Notes under the pieces: generated by a model
What the model was told of the DNA's origin: nothing
Database searches by the model: none
What the model saw: the letters and a program-made list of their open reading frames with translations, nothing else
NCBI GenBank assembly: GCA_949742505.1
Contig: CATJPU010000338.1
Location: 1-50,472 of the forward strand
Direction: 5' to 3'
Length of the DNA: 50,472 nt
Source: an uncultured Lachnospiraceae bacterium
GTDB taxonomy: Bacteria; Bacillota; Clostridia; Lachnospirales; Lachnospiraceae
Position numbers and translations under genes: made by a program
Shown: positions 1 through 8,162 of the stretch, piece by piece
Layout of the letters: each line of letters begins with the position of its first letter
How positions within the stretch are numbered: position 1 is the stretch's first letter

Positions 1-28
1 CTTCAAACTGTTGTATACTCTTAATCAT
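1..28 (-). CDS. 5' end of a gene running off the window (unknown product)
   Basis: An ATG on the minus strand at 28 opens a frame reading MIKSIQQFE before the window ends. It is preceded by AAAGGTG about eight bases upstream, a plausible ribosome binding site. Only nine residues are visible, so no function can be given. It may be the next gene downstream of the LacI-PfkB operon on the same strand. Confidence 0.4.
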
Positions 29-122
29 AGGGAACACCTTTCTTTATGCTATTGGGTTTCGTCGACTAATATAATAACACAAAACTGGCGTTCCCTTTTC
101 TATGTGTCCTACAAAAATTTTA

Positions 123-175
123 CGCTAGCAATCCGGTCCTAGCGCCGTTTGAGCCAGAGCATGTTTGAAAACGCG
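123..175. repeat. Small hairpin plus a short recurring motif
   Basis: CGCTAG and CTAGCG form a 6-bp stem with a 10-base loop at 123-144. Just after it, at 156-170, is AGAGCATGTTTGAAAA. Nearly the same string (AGAGCGTGTTTGAAAA) recurs at 33315, directly after the DUF1292 gene. Both sit in intergenic DNA. I cannot tell whether this is a mobile-element scar or a gene-end signal. Confidence 0.35.
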
Positions 176-195
176 GACCTTAGGCTTTAACAGAG

Positions 196-239
196 AAGAG
201 CGACTACCTTCTATTCCTGCAGGTATGCCGCTCTTTTTA
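196..239 (+). terminator. Rho-independent terminator-like hairpin
   Basis: AAGAGCG and CGCTCTT form an outer stem, with TACCT and AGGTA pairing inside it. On the plus strand the hairpin is followed by a run of five T. No plus-strand gene ends here. It may instead protect or end the minus-strand operon whose last gene stops at 268, or act in both directions. Confidence 0.5.
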
Positions 240-267
240 CATAATCAGCCTTTCTGTCATTTTCTTA

Positions 268-2148
268 CTATTTCAAATTCATCTGATAAGCTTCCAGTCC
301 ATCCTCATCAATCATCGCCTGCTGAACGCCAAATCGCGTAACGCTCACGTCCGCCGCATAGGTCGCCAGCTCAATTGCCCGGACAATATCATAGTTTCTG
401 GCAAGACATACCGCCATCGCGCTGATAAATGCATCCGCAGCCCCTGTCACATCTACAACCGGAAAGTTCTGGGTTCCAAAGAAACGCGCATGGTCCTTAT
501 TTTTCAGATAACACCCCTTTTCTCCAAGCGTGATAATGATGTTTTTTATCCCTTTCAAAAATAGAATCTCCGCACGCTTTTCTATCGGCATATCTCCCGG
601 CACAAGGCGAACTGCCTCATCTTCGTTTGGCACAAAATAATCAATCTTTTCAAGAAATTCATCTTCCAATGCTTCTATCGCAGAAGGCTTTACAATCATC
701 TTCACTTTCTTTTTCAGGCACATTCCAATTGCCGCAAGAACAGTCTCTTCCAAAAGCTCCATATTAATCAGGCAGTATCCCGCCCCATCGAAAACAGGCT
801 CATATTTTCTGATATGCCCGCCGTCCAGACACTGATTTGCGCCTTCTTCAATGATAATCGTATTCTTCCCGCCTGTACCTACCGTAATATAGGCCTTTCC
901 GGTTGCCTGGGATGGACAGAACACAACCCCGTTCATCCGAACGCCTGCTTCCACTAAGCTGTCGTAAATCATCCGGCCCTCCTGATCGTTGCCCAGACAT
1001 CCCAGCATATAAGCGCATCCCCCAAGCTTTCCGATTCCCACCGCCTGATTGGCTCCGTCTCCTCCCGGAAACTGCATCGTCCTTTTTACCCGGAGGGTTC
1101 CGCCTCTTGTACGGGTCTGATCTACTACCACATTGCAGTCCATGTTCATATTTCCGATTACAACAATCTTCTCTGACCGATTCTTTTCTAACCGGTTGCA
1201 AACGCTCTCCCTTTCTATCATCTCCGGCTCTGTCACAGCGTGATACAACCACCCGGATTCCTGAAATTCGATCATTCCGTTCAGAGCATCCATCGCCTTA
1301 CCTGCAATTTGACCGACCGGAATCTCTACCGTCGTAACAGGCGGTATCAGATGATTTGCCAGGCCGCTGTTTCCCATGCATACGACGGACATCTCATCCG
1401 GAATAGAAACACAATATTTGCCAAGCGCTGTGTATATAACATTGCCAAATCCAATATCGGAGCAGAAAATCGCTGTCACGCCGCTCTCTATACAGCTTCC
1501 AACCATTTCTTCTATTCCTTTCTCTGGCAATTCAAACATCCACTCTTCCTTTGGCTGTGTAAAGATTTCTCTGTAAGCCTTCCGGTAACCCGCCTTGATA
1601 TCTTCCTCGCCCTGTTTCAGAAAACAGGCAATCGTTCTGTGTCCCTGCTCCAGCAAATATTTCACCCCAAGATATCCCATTCTCCCGGTATCGTAATGAA
1701 TCCGGGATAATTTCTCCTCGTTCGCAGCCGAAATCCGACCGCCCACCTCCACCGCCGGAAGTTTCACCTCTCCGCTTCCCTTAGCTCCAAGAAAAATCAT
1801 CCCATTAATTCCTTTATTTCCTAATATCTGAAGATATTTCTTCCTGCGCTCTTCCCCCTTTGCAGCATTACAGACCACAATATTATAACCATAGTCAAAG
1901 GCCTTATCTTCAATAGCATACAAAAGTTCTTTATGAAAATGCTGCTCCTCGTCCAGCACAACAGCAATCATATTCATTCTGGGAGCCGCATTTTTCAACA
2001 CTCCGGAATATGGAACATAATTATATTCTCTCACCACACTCAGGACCTTTTTTCTCGTCTCCCCGCTGATTGTCTTATCGTCATGCAGTACCTTCGATAC
2101 GGTAGAAACAGAAACCCCGCACAGCTTTGCAATATCTTTGATATTCAC
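268..2148 (-). CDS. LacI-family regulator fused to a PfkB-family sugar kinase
   Basis: One chain carries two complete functions. Residues 1-50 are a LacI helix-turn-helix (VNIKDIAKLCGVSVSTVSKVL), followed by a periplasmic-binding-protein-like sensor to about residue 320. The C-terminal 300 residues are a PfkB/ribokinase domain with the motif GGDGANQAVGIGKLGG and the active-site motif DVTGAADAF; the usual GAGD reads GAAD, with the catalytic Asp kept. I placed the start at a GTG because LacI proteins normally begin here and AAAGGAG lies upstream; the ATG at 2178 has no visible ribosome binding site. It is the last gene of the transporter/nucleoside hydrolase operon, separated from the hydrolase by a 108-base gap holding a hairpin. 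Inferred role: sense the imported sugar or its phosphate, control the operon, and phosphorylate the sugar, possibly ribose. The substrate is unproven. Confidence 0.85.
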   Translation of the reverse strand: MNIKDIAKLCGVSVSTVSKVLHDDKTISGETRKKVLSVVREYNYVPYSGVLKNAAPRMNMIAVVLDEEQHFHKELLYAIEDKAFDYGYNIVVCNAAKGEERRKKYLQILGNKGINGMIFLGAKGSGEVKLPAVEVGGRISAANEEKLSRIHYDTGRMGYLGVKYLLEQGHRTIACFLKQGEEDIKAGYRKAYREIFTQPKEEWMFELPEKGIEEMVGSCIESGVTAIFCSDIGFGNVIYTALGKYCVSIPDEMSVVCMGNSGLANHLIPPVTTVEIPVGQIAGKAMDALNGMIEFQESGWLYHAVTEPEMIERESVCNRLEKNRSEKIVVIGNMNMDCNVVVDQTRTRGGTLRVKRTMQFPGGDGANQAVGIGKLGGCAYMLGCLGNDQEGRMIYDSLVEAGVRMNGVVFCPSQATGKAYITVGTGGKNTIIIEEGANQCLDGGHIRKYEPVFDGAGYCLINMELLEETVLAAIGMCLKKKVKMIVKPSAIEALEDEFLEKIDYFVPNEDEAVRLVPGDMPIEKRAEILFLKGIKNIIITLGEKGCYLKNKDHARFFGTQNFPVVDVTGAADAFISAMAVCLARNYDIVRAIELATYAADVSVTRFGVQQAMIDEDGLEAYQMNLK

Positions 2149-2230
2149 GCCTGAACCTACTCCTTTCAGCCCCTTCATTCATCACTGATATTTACATTAT
2201 ATGGACATTCCTTCAATTTTTCAAATCTTT

Positions 2231-2281
2231 TCTGCCTGTTTTCAGCGGGCAGTTCCCATCCGCACAGGCAGAATCTTTTTC
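2231..2281. repeat. Palindromic repeat, copy 1 (right-half type)
   Basis: TCTGCCTGT and ACAGGCAGA pair around a core containing GCGGGCAGTTCCCATCCGC. The core resembles the right arm of the large palindrome at 8024-8128 and the fragment at 27486-27520. It lies between the nucleoside hydrolase and the LacI-PfkB gene, so in the operon transcript it could form a hairpin that reduces read-through. Confidence 0.55.
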
Positions 2282-2286
2282 AGGTT

Positions 2287-3342
2287 TTACTTCTGTGTCA
2301 GCCGGTAAAATAAATCTCCGAATATATAATTTCTCCAACAGTAATTGGCGACTCTTATCGCCGGTCTGTTTTCTCCGTCCGCATAACTCAAATCATCCTT
2401 TAGAACCGGCGCGCTTTCAAATCTGGACAATACCCAGTTTGGATTTTTCAAAAAAGCAATCACTGAAATATCCCATATGATTCTACTCCAGCTGATATGT
2501 TCTGTGGGAAATTGCTGCAGATACTCCTCACTGTAATCCTCCCTGCCCAGAAGATACCCTCCTCTGTCAACCTGCATAAATGCTTTCTCCGCCTCTTCAT
2601 CACAGAATGCTCCTGCGACAATCGAATACAGATAATCTCCCAAATCATTTTTTCCGGCCAGATTTGCCCGAAGTTCCTGCTCCGATACGGTAAGTGCTGA
2701 GGCAACGTTCATGCAGGGAATCAGGACCAGCGGCACACCGCTGTCAAATATAGTCTGGGACGCCTTCACATCCTGCATCAGATTGAACTCGATTCCATGT
2801 CCAAATTCCAACGGCTGCCCCGCAAGCCAGATAATGACAATCTTTTCTATGATGGACGAATCCATCAGGATGGCCGACGCGATATTGGTAATCGCACCAA
2901 TCGCCGCTATATACAGAATCTCCTCCGACTCCTTCGCGCGCCGAACCAGATCTTTTGCCGCCTCACTGACTATCGGTTTCCCATCCTCTCCTATATATCT
3001 GTCCGACCCATAATAAATCTTATTTTCCGAATCCATCTGCAGCAAATCATAAACCCTCTGAATCTCATCGTAACTCTGTCTCATACCGTCGCCCGGATCC
3101 TCGGCGCGTCCAATCAATTCCGCCGACTTTTCAACTGCCTCTTCCGAAGCCCGGATATTCTGGAAACACTCATGGGAAAAAGGCGCCGCATAGACCGCTT
3201 CAACCTGAAACCGCTCCGGTGATTTCAGCGCCCATGCGATTGCAAACTGATCGTCCACCTCATTTTTCGCATCCGTATCAATTACCAGGTGCAGCCTGCC
3301 CGTCGGAATCTGCAGCCTCTTTTTTCTTTCTTCGTTATTCAT
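2287..3342 (-). CDS. Divergent nucleoside hydrolase (inosine-uridine type)
   Basis: Nucleoside hydrolases split ribonucleosides into base and ribose using a calcium ion held by N-terminal aspartates. Here the motif is DTDAKNEVDDQFA near residue 22, two residues longer than the usual DxDPGxDD. In the C-terminal part WDISVIAFLKNP aligns with the family motif HDPxAVAYLLDP. The calcium-binding Asp is kept, but the catalytic His is replaced by Trp. The length (351 residues) is near the family norm of 310-350. It follows YesL by 27 bases in an ABC transporter operon and precedes a gene with a sugar kinase domain. That fits a route of uptake, cleavage and phosphorylation of the sugar. The changed residues mean the substrate may not be a standard nucleoside. 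Cytoplasmic; no signal peptide is seen. Confidence 0.82.
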   Translation of the reverse strand: MNNEERKKRLQIPTGRLHLVIDTDAKNEVDDQFAIAWALKSPERFQVEAVYAAPFSHECFQNIRASEEAVEKSAELIGRAEDPGDGMRQSYDEIQRVYDLLQMDSENKIYYGSDRYIGEDGKPIVSEAAKDLVRRAKESEEILYIAAIGAITNIASAILMDSSIIEKIVIIWLAGQPLEFGHGIEFNLMQDVKASQTIFDSGVPLVLIPCMNVASALTVSEQELRANLAGKNDLGDYLYSIVAGAFCDEEAEKAFMQVDRGGYLLGREDYSEEYLQQFPTEHISWSRIIWDISVIAFLKNPNWVLSRFESAPVLKDDLSYADGENRPAIRVANYCWRNYIFGDLFYRLTQK

Positions 3343-3369
3343 ACTAACCTATCCTCTCCAATCATTTTC

Positions 3370-4005
3370 TTATTCCAAATACCACCTGTCCGCTTCCTTC
3401 ACATTCAGACATTCCACGTATTTTTTCAGATTTCTTTCAACCAGAAGGGACAGAAGCAGCATATATACCGCCGGTGCGGCGACTATGCTTACCGGCAGTA
3501 CATATACCCCGTACATAACTGCCGCCAGCATGATTACTGCGCACAGGCTTGTGACAAAATGACGGTAACTCATGCAGGCCGCCCCCATAAGTACTTCTTT
3601 TGCATTTCCCCGGAATCTGGACAGAACCGGACACAAATAGACCTGTGAAAAAATACCGAATAAGAGGAACGCTCTTGAGATTATGTGAAATATCAGCCCC
3701 TGTGCAGATGTGACCTTAAACTGCTCCGCAAATGCCAGCCAGTTCAACGTAACGATTCCATAGATGCATACTATCACATTTAACAGAATCCCCTGCTTCA
3801 TATTTGTCCGAAACGAACCCCAAAAGACCTTCCCAAGATTCCCTCTCCCGCGGCGCAGATTCTTCATAACCGTATAATACAGCGCGGCGCCGGCCGGAAT
3901 AATGGTAATAACAGGTATGCAGCACAACAGCCACAATATGCTGAGTATCACCACATCCGCTAACTTTCCGACCATCTCCAGAATCCCATATTTCTCATAG
4001 TACAT
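3370..4005 (-). CDS. YesL-like (DUF624) membrane protein
   Basis: A 211-residue protein with about five hydrophobic segments and the start MYYEKYGILEMVGKLADVV, typical of DUF624/YesL proteins, which often accompany carbohydrate ABC transporters in Firmicutes. The family's biochemical role is unknown. It starts six bases after the second permease, so it is translated as part of the same operon. I infer an accessory role in uptake. Recognition rests on the N-terminal pattern and context. Confidence 0.75.
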   Translation of the reverse strand: MYYEKYGILEMVGKLADVVILSILWLLCCIPVITIIPAGAALYYTVMKNLRRGRGNLGKVFWGSFRTNMKQGILLNVIVCIYGIVTLNWLAFAEQFKVTSAQGLIFHIISRAFLLFGIFSQVYLCPVLSRFRGNAKEVLMGAACMSYRHFVTSLCAVIMLAAVMYGVYVLPVSIVAAPAVYMLLLSLLVERNLKKYVECLNVKEADRWYLE

Positions 4006-4011
4006 ATCTTT

Positions 4012-4860
4012 CTACCCTTTCACTCCGCCGCTTGTAATCCCCTGTACGAAATACTTCTGGAACGGTAAAAAGATAAAAATCGGAATTAACGCTGACACTG
4101 TGGATGCAGCGTAAATGTATCCCCAGTGAATCACATTCTGTTCTTTAAAATTCGCCACCGCAACCGTTACGACCTTGACTTCCTGTGCCCTTGCAGCCAG
4201 CAGAGGCCACAGATAATCGTTCCACTGGTTCACAAACACCATAAGTCCTGCTGTAATCAGAATTGGCTTAGACAGGGGAAGGACAATCCTGGAAAACGAC
4301 GTCCACCATCCTCCCCCGTCAATCTCTACGGATTCCAGCAGCGCTTTCGGCGTATCGCTGAAAAACTGCACGAAAAGAAACAACACCAGTCCGTTGGCCA
4401 GCGCCGGGAGCACCAAGCCTGCATAGGTATTAATCAGCCCCATGGAATTTACAAGAGAGTACAAAGGAAGCGCTATCGCCTCTCCCGGAATCATGAATGT
4501 CAGCAAAAACAGCGCAAATAATTGTTTCTTCATTTTAAAGTCATAAAAAGAGAAGGCAAACGCCGCCAATGAACAGATTACAATCGTGCCTGGGATAATC
4601 AGCGCTATCATAATCAATGTATTTTTCAAATAACTGCCAAATTGATATTCTTTGAAAATGGCGATGTAATTCTCCCAGGTCCATTCAATCGGAACAATGG
4701 TGTGCCAGTTAAAAGGCGCCATATTTTCAAATAATTCATTGTCTGTCCGAAAAGACGACAGCAACGGATAAATAATTGGAAACAGCGAAATAATCAGCAC
4801 GATTACGAGCAGCAGATAAATTCCCGCTTTTCCAAGCCTCTTTTTATCAAAACGTTTCAA
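4012..4860 (-). CDS. Carbohydrate ABC transporter permease (MalG-like)
   Basis: 282 residues with about six membrane segments. The family's cytoplasmic loop motif is visible as EAIALPLYSLVNSMGLINTY followed by VEIDGGGWWTSFSRIVLPLSKP, the EAA loop that contacts the ATPase. The C-terminal KYFVQGITSGGVKG is characteristic of MalG-type sugar permeases. It follows the MalF-like permease by 12 bases. No ATPase gene is present in the operon, so a shared MsmX-type ATPase encoded elsewhere is probably used, as is usual for this family in Firmicutes. Confidence 0.93.
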   Translation of the reverse strand: MKRFDKKRLGKAGIYLLLVIVLIISLFPIIYPLLSSFRTDNELFENMAPFNWHTIVPIEWTWENYIAIFKEYQFGSYLKNTLIMIALIIPGTIVICSLAAFAFSFYDFKMKKQLFALFLLTFMIPGEAIALPLYSLVNSMGLINTYAGLVLPALANGLVLFLFVQFFSDTPKALLESVEIDGGGWWTSFSRIVLPLSKPILITAGLMVFVNQWNDYLWPLLAARAQEVKVVTVAVANFKEQNVIHWGYIYAASTVSALIPIFIFLPFQKYFVQGITSGGVKG

Positions 4861-4872
4861 GCTCCATCCCTC

Positions 4873-5733
4873 CTAATCTTCCTGGTTTGTCAGCTTAAAC
4901 TGGAAAAATACAATAATCAGAATCAAAACCACCAGTACACAGGTGGTCGCCGCTCCCTTTTCGTAGCTTCCATATTTAAATGCCTGTTTATACGCTTCAT
5001 ACATCAACACATTCGTTGAATCACTGGGACCGCCGCTTGTAATCAGCTGTGTCGGCGCAAACAAAAGGATGTTAATACTCGTATCTGCCACCATGACAAA
5101 CAGCGTGGTTTTCTTAACCAGCGGAATTGTGATATCCCACAGTGTCTGCAATGCATTTGCCCCGTCAATCTTTGCCGCTTCATAGACGCTGGTATCAATG
5201 CCTTTTAACCCCGCGAGGTAGAACATCATCCAGTATCCGCACCCCTTCCAGGTACTTAGAGCTACAATACACCACAGCGCCTGATTCGCATCGGTAAAGA
5301 ATCCCTGGGGCGCTATCCCGAACCAGCTTCCGATAAAGCTGTTCGCAAGACCATTATTAACCGAGAGCATCAGACTCCAGCATATTGCCGCAACCGGCAT
5401 GGATATGGTAACAGGCAGGTAGTAGAGGCTCCGGAAAGCCCCTATCCCTCTCACCGCCTGATTCACCAGCAAGGCCATAAGAAATGAAAGCACAATCTGC
5501 AGGGGCGTCATGACAAGATTCATCTTGATTGTCACCCACAGGGAATGCCAGAAACCTTTGTTAGAAAACAGCACCCGAAAGGTCTCAAGAGACCAGCTGC
5601 CTTTATAATGGAACCCCTGAATAAAGCAGTAAATCAACGGATAGATTTTAAATACCAGCACAAACGCCAGGGCTGGCAGCAACAGACAATAGGGAAGCGC
5701 TCTTTTTTTCATTTTCGCTGATGACTGTTTCAT
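4873..5733 (-). CDS. Carbohydrate ABC transporter permease (MalF-like)
   Basis: 286 residues with about six membrane segments, beginning with an early one (LPYCLLLPALAFVLVFKIYP). The EAA loop reads YEAAKIDGANALQTLWDITIPLVKK. It sits 17 bases after the binding-protein gene and is the first of the two permeases. Together they form the membrane channel for the substrate captured by the upstream lipoprotein. Confidence 0.93.
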   Translation of the reverse strand: MKQSSAKMKKRALPYCLLLPALAFVLVFKIYPLIYCFIQGFHYKGSWSLETFRVLFSNKGFWHSLWVTIKMNLVMTPLQIVLSFLMALLVNQAVRGIGAFRSLYYLPVTISMPVAAICWSLMLSVNNGLANSFIGSWFGIAPQGFFTDANQALWCIVALSTWKGCGYWMMFYLAGLKGIDTSVYEAAKIDGANALQTLWDITIPLVKKTTLFVMVADTSINILLFAPTQLITSGGPSDSTNVLMYEAYKQAFKYGSYEKGAATTCVLVVLILIIVFFQFKLTNQED

Positions 5734-5750
5734 ATAGAATGTCCCCTTTA

Positions 5751-7061
5751 CTATGATTCATTGTATTCGCCGAGAGCCGAGTCGATTTGTTCCACTGTAC
5801 TTTCCATTGCTTCTTCGATATCCGCCCCATTCCGGATGTCTTCCCACATGGTAGAAAGAGCCGCTGAATATTCGTTAAATGCCGGCGTCACTGCGCGTAC
5901 AAAAGCTGTATTTTCAGCTTCATATTTTGCAATCTCCAATACCGGATTCTTCTCTGTCAGCTCATCGGTATATCTTGCAGAGGTATTCGGCCCCATACCG
6001 CTGATAGGCAGGAAGATATCATTTCCCTCTCCATAGGTCATGTAATTCACGAATTTACCCGCTTCTTCTTTATTATTTGAAAACGCGCTGACGCCCAGCG
6101 CCCAGTTGCCGCACCCTGTAGCCACTTCATCTTCATGTCCCTCAAAACAGGGCTGATAGGTCCATCCAAAATCTTCCTCCGTCAGGTCTGCGTCCAGACA
6201 GAAAGTATAAGAATCCGCTGTCATCCATTCAAATACGCATTTCCCTGCATAGAAGTTGTTATAGGTCTCCAGCCCGGAAACGCCCTTCGAGAAGACGCCT
6301 TCTTCCACCAGTCCCTGATACCATGCGATTGCATCCTTCCACTCGTCGGAATCAATCACACCCTTTACCGTCTTGCCGTCGTCACTAATGTTCTTGCCGC
6401 CCATACTATTTGCAAGAAGATTCATCTGATAAACAGAGCTTACCTGTCCAATCTCAATCCCGTAAATTCCCTTGCTTCCGTCGGGATCCAGTTCCGCAAC
6501 CGCCTTTTTCGCAAGATCAACCAGCTCTTCCCAGGTGATTCTGCTTTCCCCGGTATACTGGCTCCAGTCCACTTCAATACCCGCCTGTTTCAGCAGATTC
6601 TTATTGTAGTATAGAACTGTGGAACTGTCTCCTAAAGGCGCTGCATAGAACTCATCGTTAACGGTTCCCTGCTTCAAAAGCTCCGGTGAGAAACTCTCCT
6701 TCTCCTCCTCCGTAAAATACTCAGTCAACGGCTCTAAATATCCTCTGCTGACATATGCGGATGTATTCGGACCGTCCGCCATAATAAGGTCATACTCGTC
6801 AGACTGGGAACTAAGTACGACTTCCAGCGTATCCCCGATGTTCTCATAAGCCGTCTGCTCAATCTCAACCTTAACGCCGGTCTCCTCTTCGTACTTCTTT
6901 GCCGCCTCTGCAAAGGCCGCGTCATAATGGGTCAGTATTTTCAGAGTCTTTCCGCCCTCTGAGCCTCCGTCGTCCGCTCCGTCTCCTTTTTTGCCGCAGC
7001 CTGATACCATTACCGCCAGCAGGCTGACACCCATCAGCACACTAATCACCTGTCTCTTCAT
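5751..7061 (-). CDS. Extracellular solute-binding lipoprotein, family 1
   Basis: The chain opens with a lipoprotein signal peptide, MKRQVISVLMGVSLLAVMVSGC, with lipobox VSGC followed by a charged linker. The mature part is a type 1 sugar-binding fold (LKILTHYDAAFAEAAKKYEEETGVKVEIEQ). I chose the ATG at 7061 because AAGGAGG lies eight bases upstream and the signal peptide begins there; the ORF track starts nine codons earlier. Its length (436 residues) suits carbohydrate-binding family members. It is the first gene of the operon with two permeases, YesL, nucleoside hydrolase and LacI-PfkB. The substrate is unknown; a nucleoside or ribosyl compound is inferred from the neighbours. Confidence 0.9.
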   Translation of the reverse strand: MKRQVISVLMGVSLLAVMVSGCGKKGDGADDGGSEGGKTLKILTHYDAAFAEAAKKYEEETGVKVEIEQTAYENIGDTLEVVLSSQSDEYDLIMADGPNTSAYVSRGYLEPLTEYFTEEEKESFSPELLKQGTVNDEFYAAPLGDSSTVLYYNKNLLKQAGIEVDWSQYTGESRITWEELVDLAKKAVAELDPDGSKGIYGIEIGQVSSVYQMNLLANSMGGKNISDDGKTVKGVIDSDEWKDAIAWYQGLVEEGVFSKGVSGLETYNNFYAGKCVFEWMTADSYTFCLDADLTEEDFGWTYQPCFEGHEDEVATGCGNWALGVSAFSNNKEEAGKFVNYMTYGEGNDIFLPISGMGPNTSARYTDELTEKNPVLEIAKYEAENTAFVRAVTPAFNEYSAALSTMWEDIRNGADIEEAMESTVEQIDSALGEYNES

Positions 7062-7098
7062 TTGTCTTTCCTCCTTCATTCTCCTCATTCAAAAAATA

Positions 7099-7157
7099 TT
7101 CTGCCTGTGCCGCCCAGAGCTGCCTGCCGGAAATAACACGCTTTATTATGCAACGCT
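7099..7157. repeat. Palindromic repeat, copy 2 (left half)
   Basis: CCAGAGCTGCCTGCCGGAAA closely matches the left arm of the palindrome at 8024-8128 (TCAGAGCTGCCTGCCAGAAA). The segment ends with TTATTATGCAACGCT, which recurs exactly at 27932. The matching right arm is absent, so this is a half copy. It lies just upstream of the binding-protein gene, within the likely leader of the operon. Confidence 0.55.
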
Positions 7158-7214
7158 TGGTGTCTTGTTGTCAGAATCTATAGACCTTGGTATGACTATA
7201 TCGGATACAACTTC

Positions 7215-7237
7215 AGCGGGGCGTATGCTGCCCCGCT
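7215..7237. terminator. GC-rich hairpin between two minus-strand genes
   Basis: AGCGGGGC and GCCCCGCT form a perfect 8-bp stem with a seven-base loop. It lies downstream of the helical protein gene (stop at 7286) and upstream of the sugar operon. There is no clean T run on either strand, so its role as terminator is tentative; it could also be an operator. Confidence 0.35.
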
Positions 7238-7285
7238 TGTTTCGCCATTTTTATATAATTCTTTTATCTTTTTATCCATGTGCTT

Positions 7286-7720
7286 CTACAAAAATACCCG
7301 CAGCTGCTTCATAAATTCCTCTTCTGAACGAATCATCTTCGCCGCCAAATCCATGGCTTCCTTCGATGCCTCCGGATTCTGGTTTCTGCACTCGCTGATC
7401 GCCTGGATTCCCATATTGCATCCATCCATCAGAAGCTTTGCAATCTGGCAGTTTCCGCCGTTCATCATCATCTTTACATCCGTCGTAATCTTAGAAAAAG
7501 TCTCCGCCATAACTCCCGGCTGCTTCTCATGCTCTCCCTGCTTACGCAGCAGCTCGCCGCATTTCTTTTCCAGCTTCTCATGCTCCTCCTTCGACTCCAG
7601 AATCTTATGCTCCAGCATCTCATCCTGTACATACTGCAGAATCTGGTTAATACTGTTTAGCGCCATCTTACAGCCGGAGCTGCACTCCTTTAATAATGCC
7701 AGTGTATGTTCTTCCTTCAT
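7286..7720 (-). CDS. Small all-helical hypothetical protein
   Basis: 144 residues if translation starts at MKEEHTLALLKECSSGC, which is preceded by AAGAAGGA at good spacing; the ORF track's start 20 codons upstream lies in the remains of another gene. The sequence predicts four amphipathic helices, with a Glu/Lys-rich second one (SKEEHEKLEKKCGELLRKQ) and a cysteine in several helices (ECSSGC, GNCQ, DGCN, SECRN). A ferritin-like or DUF2383-like helical bundle is possible, but I cannot identify a family. No signal peptide is seen. It is transcribed alone, upstream of but apparently separate from the sugar operon. Confidence 0.7.
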   Translation of the reverse strand: MKEEHTLALLKECSSGCKMALNSINQILQYVQDEMLEHKILESKEEHEKLEKKCGELLRKQGEHEKQPGVMAETFSKITTDVKMMMNGGNCQIAKLLMDGCNMGIQAISECRNQNPEASKEAMDLAAKMIRSEEEFMKQLRVFL

Positions 7721-7764
7721 TGCTGATCCTTCTTTCTTTTTTAGGATAGCATTTACCGTTTCCG

Positions 7765-8017
7765 TTATTTTAATTCGCATTTCTGCCGGTAAATCTCTTT
7801 CAAATCATCAATGGCCATCGCTGCATCAAACGGCGGTTATATGCCACCAGCATAGCCCAGTCCAGCCAAACCTCCATTTCCAGAATGTCAAGTTCTGACA
7901 ATTCAACGCTTAACGTATACAACCCGGCATCGGGATAGTTGCAGTTAACATAAGCGGTTGGATTCGGTTTGTTCCCATGTAAAAGCCTTTGCCAAAATCG
8001 CAGTATTTGCGGCTTGC
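7765..8017 (-). pseudogene. Decayed DUF3990-like gene
   Basis: Fragments of a coding sequence appear in different minus-strand frames. One reads KYCDFGKGFYMGTNR, close to the DFGxGFYxTTN signature of DUF3990 proteins. The next reads TAYVNCNYPDAGLYTLSVEL and continues to MEVWLDWAMLVAYNRR. A further shift gives FDAAMAIDDLKEIYRQKCELK and a stop. No single frame spans the region and there is no start. The large palindromic repeat begins a few bases from its upstream edge, so the repeat probably replaced the gene's 5' end. The family assignment is from motif memory only. Confidence 0.5.
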
Positions 8018-8023
8018 AGGTAC

Positions 8024-8128
8024 AATTCCACCTGTGTGGCTCAGAGCTGCCTGCCAGAAACAGCGTACCTTATTGCCCAGCTTTGCACAATAAGATACGC
8101 TGTTTCAGCAGGCAACTTCCATCCCCGC
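8024..8128. repeat. Palindromic repeat, copy 3 (most complete)
   Basis: Two arms of about 29 bases (8047-8075 and 8088-8116) pair almost perfectly, for example AGAAACAGCGTACCTTATTG against CAATAAGATACGCTGTTTC, with a 12-base loop. The left flank AATTCCACCTGTG matches the reverse complement of the 27486-27520 fragment. The element lies downstream of degV (which stops at 8163, minus strand), so it may also act as that gene's terminator hairpin. It encodes nothing. Confidence 0.7.
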
Positions 8129-8162
8129 TTTACATTTCTGTTCTCTGTTTTTAGGAGCGCTT

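Noticed and set aside
7196-7279. 27-codon frame MDKKIKELYKNGETSG on the minus strand
   Set aside because: It has no ribosome binding site and runs through the GC-rich hairpin, so chance is the simplest explanation.
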